Below are positions 37,801 to 45,191 of a stretch of 64,000 bases of DNA, piece after piece (position 1 is the stretch's first letter; each line of letters begins with the position of its first letter). The notes beneath the pieces were generated by a model. That model searched no databases. It saw only the letters and a program-made list of their open reading frames with translations, and was not told the DNA's origin. The position numbers and the translations under genes were made by a program. The DNA lies in assembly GCF_025146565.1 (NCBI RefSeq), contig NZ_CP102258.1, positions 3,194,001 through 3,258,000 on the forward strand. The letters are read 5' to 3'. The stretch is from Bacteroides eggerthii (lineage in GTDB: Bacteria > Bacteroidota > Bacteroidia > Bacteroidales > Bacteroidaceae).

Positions 37801-38589
37801 TTCTTTATTATTCAATTCATACTCTGGCATAAAAAGCCAATTACCATCCAAAGAAATATCTGTACGGCTACCTTTGAGCTCGCCAACTTTCACAGCCGTA
37901 TAAGTAGCCCTTTGTTGCTTACGCAGAGACTCTTTCTCTTGAGGTGTAACGACTTTTCCATACTCTGAGACAGCTACATCATTTAATGCGTTTTCTTCTA
38001 ATGAAGTTACTACAAGATCATCGAATTCCGTTTCAATCCAACCACCTCCTAAAGTTACAGGACCAGAAGGAGCCAAATTACTATTCTTATCTACTATATC
38101 CATATGCGGTTTTTTTTCGTCATTTACAAAAACACGAATACGACTTCCGCATACTTCAACCTTTAATTTATACCACTGACCAGGCACAGGATGGAACCCT
38201 AGCGGGCGAACACCCAGAAACTCATCTGTGCCCATATATCCCATACGCATCAAATACAAGTCATCCTGTAATCCACCTTTTATACCAACCACATAACGGT
38301 CAAAACGATTATTAGCACGAAATCCAGCCCAAATTTGAACCTGTTCTGCATCTTTTGGAGCACGCGCCTTGAAAGACACCGCATAATTTTTCCATTCCGG
38401 ATTTCCAAAACAAGCATAAGAACCTTTTGAACGAAACACACCATTCGTGACAGAACACTCTCCTCGCCCCACAATGTTCAGTGTTTCTTTTTGATTAGAA
38501 AAGTTATTCTTCCATTCAGACCGTTCATAACCAGATGCTGATGCTAAAAGGCAAGTGGCAGCCCCCAAAAACAGATATAATTTCTTCAT
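34897..38589 (-). CDS. GH2 glycosidase with N-terminal LamG/DUF1080-like domain
   Basis: The 1230-residue exported protein (signal about 1-19) starts with a concanavalin-like domain (about 25-198: YAVSFKARAPKDAEQVQIWAGF read in parts, ending in DDLVVTSLE). GH2 domains follow: sugar-binding (about 245-465), immunoglobulin-like (about 465-575) and TIM barrel (about 580-900). Acid/base Glu697 is in FWTVNNEMKF and nucleophile Glu798 in PLISQEMSTG. The C-terminal 330 residues are beta-rich plus an amidotransferase-like tail. The second GH2 is unlike its neighbour in architecture, so the two probably cut different linkages. It is the first enzyme gene after the susCD block, from which it is separated by a terminator-like hairpin and 184 bp. 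Confidence 0.9.
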   Translation of the reverse strand: MKKLYLFLGAATCLLASASGYERSEWKNNFSNQKETLNIVGRGECSVTNGVFRSKGSYACFGNPEWKNYAVSFKARAPKDAEQVQIWAGFRANNRFDRYVVGIKGGLQDDLYLMRMGYMGTDEFLGVRPLGFHPVPGQWYKLKVEVCGSRIRVFVNDEKKPHMDIVDKNSNLAPSGPVTLGGGWIETEFDDLVVTSLEENALNDVAVSEYGKVVTPQEKESLRKQQRATYTAVKVGELKGSRTDISLDGNWLFMPEYELNNKENAVALGTDDKNWHVMSVPNFWNPIRIWLHGETMPSPTGHQPKGVSDTYYQQETARCEGYTFDYRKTNAAWYRQWIELPASVEGKTMTLTFDAVSKIAEIYINGELAGTHIGMYGEIQIDGSRLLKPGKNLLVVKVTGRVDGNSSEASSAAIDFFYSSVRESEQEGGKVTMKNDNILKDIAHGFYGADPAGIWQPVKLSITNPVKVKDVFIKPTLEGATFDLTVKNHDTKKKQFDLYTDIIDKETGATFYTALSLPKLVLKANEEKIFTYSVAGLKPRLWTPHHPNLYDFRFRLVAHKGVELDCMTETSGFRTFEVKEGLFFLNGNRYWLRGGNHIPFALAPNDLNLANTFMQLMKAGNMDVTRTHTTPWNKLWMRAADKNGIGVSFEGTWPWLMIHSTPLPDAKLIEMWKEEFLRLLKKYRNHPSLLFWTVNNEMKFYDNDNDLERAKEKYRVISDVVKEMRRIDPTRPICFDSNYQAKGKDEKFGTDFMNSIDDGDIDDMHGYYNWYDFSIFRFFNGEFQKRYKMPDRPLISQEMSTGYPNNETGHPTRSYQLIHQNPQSLIGYECYDFSDPKYFLTVQSFITGELAETLRRSNDQGSGILHFALLTWFRQVYDYQNIDPYPTYYALKRALQPVLVSAELWGRNLYGGDKLTTRIYVVNDREDGKDLKTSLLRWEIQDETGEKMAWGSEKVPEVKHYGRRYIEPNIQLPVNLPANKVNAKLVLKLTEDGIPVSENEYHLVLARKTWNISQISEDKEIVLLDKDGMKSKFDFLQIKYKTVSSVKELVDSKQKATLCIISGLKECTDEEKEMLRSYQFKGGRLLLLNSKEVAKNIYPEYITNWIIPTEGDIVNMERNDASVFDEIDVLELRYFNNNKREIPLACNATLKVNRNENLIELAGQMKIHAYIDGGKPEDRIRKIDSMRGLTLLQIKDGKGLATVSTMCTEKADTDPIAGRLLVNMINDLLK

Positions 38590-38663
38590 GATATTAAAAT
38601 AAATATTATTTTTTACAAATATGACCTTACTCCATTAATCAGGAGCGAAATAAATAGTTAATT

Positions 38664-38671
38664 CAAAATTA
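38664..38671 (-). promoter_or_regulatory. Possible promoter before the GH2 gene
   Basis: The minus strand reads TAATTTTG 75 bp before the GH2 start, just downstream of the terminator-like hairpin at 38714-38755. No -33 box is visible. Confidence 0.3.
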
Positions 38672-38713
38672 AAAAGTGATTAATTACCACAGATGACAAA
38701 TCAACTAATAAAG

Positions 38714-38755
38714 AAGAAGGAAGGCACTTCCATGGGGATAAACACCTTCCTTCTT
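38714..38755 (-). terminator. Terminator-like hairpin after the susCD block
   Basis: AAGAAGGAAGG (38714-38724) and CCTTCCTTCTT (38745-38755) pair over 11 bp with a 20-nt loop. On the minus strand the stem is followed by TTCTTTATTAG. It begins 19 bp after the DUF3823 stop. It is probably a leaky terminator that keeps susCD transcript levels above those of the enzymes. Confidence 0.65.
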
Positions 38756-38773
38756 TCCTACCTACTTATTTTT

Positions 38774-39511
38774 TCATTTCAATTCTACATCTATTTTTTT
38801 TATATCAGTAAAATTATACTTTTTATAAGTATCATTACAGCAACCGCCAACTCTTACCCAATAAGAACTGGAATATTTAAGAGGAGCCTTCGCTTTCAAG
38901 TTGATAACTGTACCTTCTTGATCATTGGTAATCTTAACGGACCCTGGAGTATAATTGCCATCTGATTCCGTGCCACAATATTGCGTATGCGAAATATATA
39001 ATTGAAGATTATTTACATCAGGCATAGTCATGCCTTCTTTTTCAATTCTCTTAAATTTCACAGAACAACATAAGAAATTGTTTTCATCCACATAAGGTTC
39101 ATCTACCCACTCCAATTCCAGATAAGGGGTGACAGTAAAGTTACATTCCGTCATCTTACCATTTCTAAGTTCCACCGTTTCTCCCTCTGCATCATAAGGA
39201 TAAAAAGCTCCTTCCAATGGAAGCATACGATAGGTTCCGGCAAACAGCTTTGAATTAGAGTAAGAACCATCTTGTCGCATGTTCAGATTCTGATTAGTTA
39301 CCACCACTGACTCATCACCACCGGCATAACTCAATTCTGTAATCTGTATTTTCATACTACCCTGCCCCATAGCAGTTTGGAAGATCTTTCCATTGTGGTC
39401 AACAATCTGTCCATATACGCCAGCTTCCGGTGCATCATAATTATCCTTTTCACAAGACGAAAAGCTCAATACTAATGCAATAACTACTAACAAATTATAT
39501 ATCTTTCTCAT
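38774..39511 (-). CDS. DUF3823 surface lipoprotein (SusE-position)
   Basis: The 245-residue protein has a lipoprotein signal (LVLSFSSC, Cys20). It matches DUF3823: YDAPEAGVYGQIVDHNGK start, an N-terminal beta-sandwich with ELRNGKMTECNFTVTPYLE, and a second sandwich with paired cysteines (FLCCSVKF, GGCCNDTYKK). These proteins directly follow susD in many Bacteroides PULs and are taken to be surface glycan-binding proteins, cell-surface partners of the SusCD complex. The gene begins 17 bp after susD. Confidence 0.88.
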   Translation of the reverse strand: MRKIYNLLVVIALVLSFSSCEKDNYDAPEAGVYGQIVDHNGKIFQTAMGQGSMKIQITELSYAGGDESVVVTNQNLNMRQDGSYSNSKLFAGTYRMLPLEGAFYPYDAEGETVELRNGKMTECNFTVTPYLELEWVDEPYVDENNFLCCSVKFKRIEKEGMTMPDVNNLQLYISHTQYCGTESDGNYTPGSVKITNDQEGTVINLKAKAPLKYSSSYWVRVGGCCNDTYKKYNFTDIKKIDVELK

Positions 39512-39528
39512 ATTATCTTGCTTTTTTA

Positions 39529-41574
39529 TTAATACTGATTATTCTGTTCAAGCAATGGATTCGTCTTACGTTCATTATCAGGAATTTTATCATAATAATT
39601 TTTGGTAGCAAACGTTAAAGAATTATTAGCTCTTTCACAAACTCGAGTGTCAAAAATATACTTACCAACAGGGTTGCCAGCCTCATTCACTGTTGCGTCT
39701 TTAGCAAACAAGAATGGTGATAACATTCTACGACGATACTGATAGATTTGCTGATCAAAAGTAAACCACCGACGCAAATCCCAATACAACTTATGCTCAA
39801 ACGCCAACTCTTTATAACGTTCTACTCGAACAATATGTAAACCTTCATTTGGAGCATAAACAAACGAATTAACCCCCTGTCCACGTTCTATTCCTTCACG
39901 CGACACATCAGACAATTCAGCTCGACTACCTAGCAAATCTGCACCTGCTCTTGAACGTATACTGTTAATGCATTCAAAAGCATCTTGCTGCAAGTTTACA
40001 CCATCAATCTCAGTAACACCATTCTGATAGAGTTCCAAAGCTGCTTCAGCACGATTCAATAAAATTTCTGCATAACGAATATCAATCCAAGATTGCGTAG
40101 AGCTATGCAATTGTGTATCAGCAATTGTCCAATTCAAATTCAACCATTTACAACCATGAAAACCAGTCAGTGTACTGTTAGACCCACCATTTGCCGGACC
40201 ATCCAAGCCTGCTTTATTTAGCTTTACACCGGTAGAGGTTTCATAAGGTTTCTGTTCTTTTGTATTTTCCGTTGTTGTCAACACATTATCTTTAAACCAA
40301 GCATTTGTCGTATAATTAAGAGTAGTCTGTCCGTCATCTGCTATAAATTTAGCAATGGGGGTTGCAGGATCTATCTCTTCTTTTATGATACCAGAACGGA
40401 TATCCAATTCAACACCTTTGTACGTATGTCCAGGTAATAATATAGATCCCTTCAAACGCGGTTCAGAACCATCCAATAAACTTTTAATATCATCATATAC
40501 TATATAATTACCATTATTATCTGTAGTCTTCAGACGACCAGTAGCAGGATCAAGAGGCAAACCATCAAACAATTCGACCCAATCTAACGTTACATTGTAA
40601 CGATCACCATATGTGGTAGTCATACGAGGCGGACAATATACAGCATCAAAGCTATGTACATAATCATTCTTACTGTACTGACGGATAAATATAGATTCAC
40701 TGCTATTGTCTGCATTCATAAAAATCTCACGAAAATTTGCTTCCAGATCCGAATTATTCTGATACAATTTATATCCTCCTTCTTCCACTATCAAAGAAGC
40801 TTTATAGGCTTGAGTGAAATAATCATTTGCCCTACTTTCCGGTACTCCACAAAGCATTTTGCCCGTCTCTGATCCTGTATAATTATATGTCTTCCCGTAA
40901 CGTGCAACAGAACCTGCATATAAGGCAACACGTGATTTAAATGCAGCCGCTACATATTTATTATTGCCACGTCCGGCTACTTTATCTTTACCTAGATGTT
41001 CAATAGCATAATCCAAATCTTCCAGGATAAAATCAATACATTCTTCGTGGCTACTACGAGCTACCCACAATTCTTCCTCATTACCAGTCATATTCTGAGG
41101 CTCTTTCAAAATAGGAACACCACCATAACGCTTAACCATGGCAAAATATACATAGGCACGAACAAACCTTGCTTCTGCAATCCATGATTCAGCACCATCT
41201 AGTTTTCCAACATAAGCAGGAAGATTGTTAATCAATTCATTGGCTTGTCTAATGGTTTTATATCCCATACTCCAGTATCCTTTTTGAGGAGTATAAATAC
41301 CTACATTATTACGATTGACCGTTTCACCGGTACTAATCATATCCCAAATAATGCAATTCCAATTAAAGAAACCATTATACTCACCATCATTTGACATGTT
41401 AAAGTCTTCCATTGGAAGCTGGCTGTACAAACCGGACATATAGGCAGTAATGCCACCTTCATTATAAATATCCTCTCCGGAAAGAATGTTTTTAGGAGGA
41501 ATATCCAAATCCACACAACCGGCAAACATGCCGCTTAAAGCAGCACACATCAATATATTTCTCAATTTTCTCAT
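39529..41574 (-). CDS. SusD/RagB family glycan-binding lipoprotein
   Basis: The 681-residue protein has a lipoprotein signal (GMFAGC, Cys20) followed by DLDIPPKNILSGEDIY. SusD proteins are alpha-helical TPR-based lids on the SusC barrel and bind the glycan at the cell surface. Characteristic segments include AEARFVRAYVYFAMVKRYGGVPI (in two parts), DIRYAEILLNRAEAALE and the C-terminal ERYKELAFEHKLYWDLRRW. It lies 18 bp after susC and 17 bp before the DUF3823 gene. At 681 residues it is at the long end for the family, suggesting insertions in the binding region. Confidence 0.97.
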   Translation of the reverse strand: MRKLRNILMCAALSGMFAGCVDLDIPPKNILSGEDIYNEGGITAYMSGLYSQLPMEDFNMSNDGEYNGFFNWNCIIWDMISTGETVNRNNVGIYTPQKGYWSMGYKTIRQANELINNLPAYVGKLDGAESWIAEARFVRAYVYFAMVKRYGGVPILKEPQNMTGNEEELWVARSSHEECIDFILEDLDYAIEHLGKDKVAGRGNNKYVAAAFKSRVALYAGSVARYGKTYNYTGSETGKMLCGVPESRANDYFTQAYKASLIVEEGGYKLYQNNSDLEANFREIFMNADNSSESIFIRQYSKNDYVHSFDAVYCPPRMTTTYGDRYNVTLDWVELFDGLPLDPATGRLKTTDNNGNYIVYDDIKSLLDGSEPRLKGSILLPGHTYKGVELDIRSGIIKEEIDPATPIAKFIADDGQTTLNYTTNAWFKDNVLTTTENTKEQKPYETSTGVKLNKAGLDGPANGGSNSTLTGFHGCKWLNLNWTIADTQLHSSTQSWIDIRYAEILLNRAEAALELYQNGVTEIDGVNLQQDAFECINSIRSRAGADLLGSRAELSDVSREGIERGQGVNSFVYAPNEGLHIVRVERYKELAFEHKLYWDLRRWFTFDQQIYQYRRRMLSPFLFAKDATVNEAGNPVGKYIFDTRVCERANNSLTFATKNYYDKIPDNERKTNPLLEQNNQY

Positions 41575-41592
41575 ACGATAATCTCCTTTTAC

Positions 41593-44500
41593 TTAAAATG
41601 TAATACTTGCTCCAAAATTATACGTCCTATTCAGCGGATACATATATCCATAGAGTTCCGTCGGTCTTTCCGGATCAACGCCTTTTACGCCAGTCAAAGT
41701 GAACAGATTATATCCATTCATATAAACCCTCAGGCTCTTAACGCCTACTGGAGCCAACCAATGTTTTGGCAGTGTATAACCAATTTCAGCTGTCTTCAAG
41801 CGCAGATATGTACCTTTCTGAATGGCAAACTCAGAATTCTGATCAGGTGTTGTTCCACCATATGAGTAGTAGCCTGAAATCCATTGACAAGAAGGATCAT
41901 AAGGATCTTGTTTTGGATCAACAGGACGCCATCTATCCAAAAACATATCCAATGCATTACCATCAAACTGTAAAGGGGCTGACAGCTGCTCACCATAAGA
42001 AACATAGGACATAGCAGACCCTTGGAATGTCATACTTACATCAAAACCTTTCCACTGAGCAGACAAAGTCAAGCCAAAGTTCATTAACGGATAGTTCTTC
42101 TTATCTTGGAAATCAGCAGCAGAAGCATTTGTTGTTGTAGCAATAGGATACTTATCCATATCATCTATAGTACCATCACCATTCCAGTCTTCGTAGATAT
42201 AATCACCTGGCAAAGTAGCATTTCCTGCAAAAATAGGAGAATTAATAATCTGGTCCCAAGAAGTGTAACGTCCACCGTCTCCATATCCAAACCAAATATC
42301 ATTATAACGGTCTGTCAGGTTATTTCTCCAGTTATCATATGAATTTCCAGATGGGGTACGCTCTTTATAACGCCACATAGAACGGGTGATAGCCATGTTT
42401 CCTGTTACGCTATATCCAACTTCTCCAATACGATTATGATGCCTAAGTTCTAATTCAAATCCTCTCGTCCGATCGCTTTCCAAATTTTCTTTGGGCATCG
42501 AAGCGCCAAAAGTACCAGGAACAGCAACAATCCGATTAGCCATCAATCCATCACGATCACGTTGAAAAAGATCAAAAGAAACACCCAACAGACCATTCCA
42601 TAAGTCAGCATCCACACCAACATTTAGTGTTTTAACAGTATACCAAGTTATATCCGGATTGGCAACCGCTCTGAATCCAAGAGAATTAATAAAGGAACCA
42701 CCAAAGAAATATCCTTTAGGAGGTTTGTTGAACGTAGCACCCTCTGTGTTTGGATAATTATATCCTGAAATAAACTGATAATCAGCTACCGAGTCATCTC
42801 CCATCTTACCGTAAGAAGCGCGCAGTTTCAAATTATTGACAAAAGGAAGTGCCTCCTTTACAAAGTCCTCTTCACTCATGCGCCACCCTAAAGAAGCGCT
42901 GGGAAAAAATCCCCAACGGCTGTGTGATGGGAATTTAGAAGAACCATCGTAACGAAAAGCAAATTCAGCCAAATAGCGCCCTTTATAATCATAATTAAAA
43001 CGGCCAACCAATGCCTTAGAAGCACTTTCTGTCAATCCATCTGCATTGGATGTACCAAGCTGATTAGTCGAATTACCGGCAAACAAATAAGGCAGAGGTA
43101 TAGAGAACTCACGAGAAGCACGAATATTATCACCCACACTGTGTCCCTCTTCATACAACAGTAAACCGGATACATGATGGTCAGTAGCGAAAGTATTATC
43201 ATAACTTACAGAAGCCTGCCATAGAGTTGACCAAGAATTCCCATAGTAACGTTCCAATTTGGTAGGACTCTGTTTGGGATAAGCAGAATAAGTTTCACTT
43301 GCTTCATCGTAAGTATATTCATTATATTCTTTCTGAAAAATAGAATTATCAGCTATAGAAGTATCGTAACTGAACAACCCTTTCACTTTCAATCCTTTTA
43401 CAAATGGAACCACATATTCCAATTCCATACTGGATTGAAAAATTTTATTGGTATTTTTGTTATAACCAGATACATCAGGATCTGTCGAAGCCAAAAGGTT
43501 TAACTGGTCAGTTGACATCTTTTGGTAATACCCCGGAGTGTCATTAGCATAAAGTTTTTCATTAGGACTGGCGCGCCAAAGAGCTTTATAAACCTCCCAT
43601 GTAGACAAATATTGGCGCTCTTTATTGTCAATAATGCCATTCATTTTAACAGAAGCTTTCAAATTCTTGGCAACCTCAGCATTCAAATTCATACGAAGAT
43701 TGTAACGATCATAATTCAAAGCTTTCGACTTAAAGAAACCTTCTTGATCGGTATAGCCGAAATTTATATAATAATCCATTTTCTCACTACCACCACTCAA
43801 TGAAACATTATGCTGTTGTTGAGGGGCTGTATTACGGATGACAGCTCCATACCAATCTGTAGATTTCAAAGTTCCATTCAAATAAGCTCCTATCTGCTCA
43901 TCGGAATAAGTCAATTGTGGGTTTGTCAGATTACGCATAGACTTTTCATTAAACAAAGTCATACGTTCGACTGCTCCTACTGGCTCAAGCATTTCGGCAG
44001 GAGTCTGAATACCATAATACATGTTGTATTCAATTTTCGGTTTATTTTTCTCTCCTTTTTTGGTTGTAACCAACACTACACCATTAGCAGCACGCACACC
44101 ATAAATAGCAGCCGAAGCATCTTTCAACACAGATATTGATTCAATTTCATTAGGATCCATACGCTGTAAATCACCACGAGGGATACCATCAACAACAATT
44201 AATGGAGAACCAAAACCACGAATATCAAATTGATTTGTAAATTCACCCGGTTCTGATGTCTTCTGAATCACACGTACCCCAGGCACCTTACCTGTCAACA
44301 TATTTTGAGCATTCTGGCTCTTTGTTGCAGCCAGTTCTTCATTAGTAATAGCAGATACAGCACCTGTCAGGTTCACCTTTTTCTGAGTACCATATCCAAC
44401 AACCACTACTTCATCTAACTGTTCGGCATCTTCCTTTAAGACAATCCTATAATTGGTATTCTTATCTACATTTACTTTTTTGTTTACATAACCTATATAA

Positions 44501-44790
44501 GAAACTTCCAAGATTGCTCCTTCAGTAACTGTAAGAGTAAAGTTTCCATCAATATCAGTTATAGTACCTAACGATTTATTGCCAACCACTGTCACATTGG
44601 CACCAATAATAGCCTCACCCAATTCATCAACAACTTGTCCAGATATATTTCGGGAAGTTTGTGCATACATCGGAGTGAGCACCATCAAGAACAGTATTAA
44701 TATATACCCGAAGGAATATTTACTACCTTTCATAAAACTAAACTTGCTTTTTATGCGTTTCATAATCTCACTTTTAAAATTGTTTTTCAT
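41593..44790 (-). CDS. SusC/RagA TonB-dependent outer-membrane transporter
   Basis: The 1065-residue transporter imports oligosaccharides across the outer membrane with TonB energy. The start is uncertain: ATGs at 44790, 44763 and 44733 are in frame, the last giving the most compact signal peptide (MKGSKYSFGYILILFLMVLT). A carboxypeptidase D-like regulatory domain follows (ISGQVVDELGEAIIGANVTV), then the TonB-box region (EVVVVGYGTQKKVNLTGA), the plug domain (VVDGIPRG, SISVLKDASAAIYGVRAANGV read in parts) and a beta-barrel ending in TYNFGASITF. It is the first gene of the susCD block, after a 401-bp gap that likely holds the main regulated promoter. Confidence 0.97.
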   Translation of the reverse strand: MKNNFKSEIMKRIKSKFSFMKGSKYSFGYILILFLMVLTPMYAQTSRNISGQVVDELGEAIIGANVTVVGNKSLGTITDIDGNFTLTVTEGAILEVSYIGYVNKKVNVDKNTNYRIVLKEDAEQLDEVVVVGYGTQKKVNLTGAVSAITNEELAATKSQNAQNMLTGKVPGVRVIQKTSEPGEFTNQFDIRGFGSPLIVVDGIPRGDLQRMDPNEIESISVLKDASAAIYGVRAANGVVLVTTKKGEKNKPKIEYNMYYGIQTPAEMLEPVGAVERMTLFNEKSMRNLTNPQLTYSDEQIGAYLNGTLKSTDWYGAVIRNTAPQQQHNVSLSGGSEKMDYYINFGYTDQEGFFKSKALNYDRYNLRMNLNAEVAKNLKASVKMNGIIDNKERQYLSTWEVYKALWRASPNEKLYANDTPGYYQKMSTDQLNLLASTDPDVSGYNKNTNKIFQSSMELEYVVPFVKGLKVKGLFSYDTSIADNSIFQKEYNEYTYDEASETYSAYPKQSPTKLERYYGNSWSTLWQASVSYDNTFATDHHVSGLLLYEEGHSVGDNIRASREFSIPLPYLFAGNSTNQLGTSNADGLTESASKALVGRFNYDYKGRYLAEFAFRYDGSSKFPSHSRWGFFPSASLGWRMSEEDFVKEALPFVNNLKLRASYGKMGDDSVADYQFISGYNYPNTEGATFNKPPKGYFFGGSFINSLGFRAVANPDITWYTVKTLNVGVDADLWNGLLGVSFDLFQRDRDGLMANRIVAVPGTFGASMPKENLESDRTRGFELELRHHNRIGEVGYSVTGNMAITRSMWRYKERTPSGNSYDNWRNNLTDRYNDIWFGYGDGGRYTSWDQIINSPIFAGNATLPGDYIYEDWNGDGTIDDMDKYPIATTTNASAADFQDKKNYPLMNFGLTLSAQWKGFDVSMTFQGSAMSYVSYGEQLSAPLQFDGNALDMFLDRWRPVDPKQDPYDPSCQWISGYYSYGGTTPDQNSEFAIQKGTYLRLKTAEIGYTLPKHWLAPVGVKSLRVYMNGYNLFTLTGVKGVDPERPTELYGYMYPLNRTYNFGASITF

Positions 44791-44958
44791 AAAATAACGT
44801 ATCCTCTCAAAAAAATAGGTAGGAAGGATAAGCTTCTGTTAACTTGTATTTTTCATTTTCATTTATATATTAAAAAGGTTAATTCTACAAAAATGTTATC
44901 CTAAAACAATCTTAAACCTTATATATCGTTACCTCTATTCGCATTTATTTCGATAATG

Positions 44959-44966
44959 CAAAATTA
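44959..44966 (-). promoter_or_regulatory. Possible susC promoter in the 401-bp upstream gap
   Basis: The gap 44791-45191 between the GH31 gene and susC has no gene. The minus strand carries TAATTTTG at 44959-44966, which would give a leader of about 160 nt. It lies in very AT-rich sequence. No -33 TTTG or clear operator dyad is seen. Confidence 0.35.
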
Positions 44967-45191
44967 TATATCAAAAATTAAAAATTAAGTCATATCACAC
45001 TTAGCTAACGCTTAATTTCAAATTAACCAAAGGAATTAAGTTCCTTTATTTCAAAAGATGCAGATATTCCACTAAACCACATATAAATCATGCAGTTAAG
45101 CCCTAGTAAAGAATACTGCAATAAGTACATCTGTTTTAAAATCCATCTATTCCATCCTTATGAGCATGTCAACTTAAGAATACCAAGAGAC

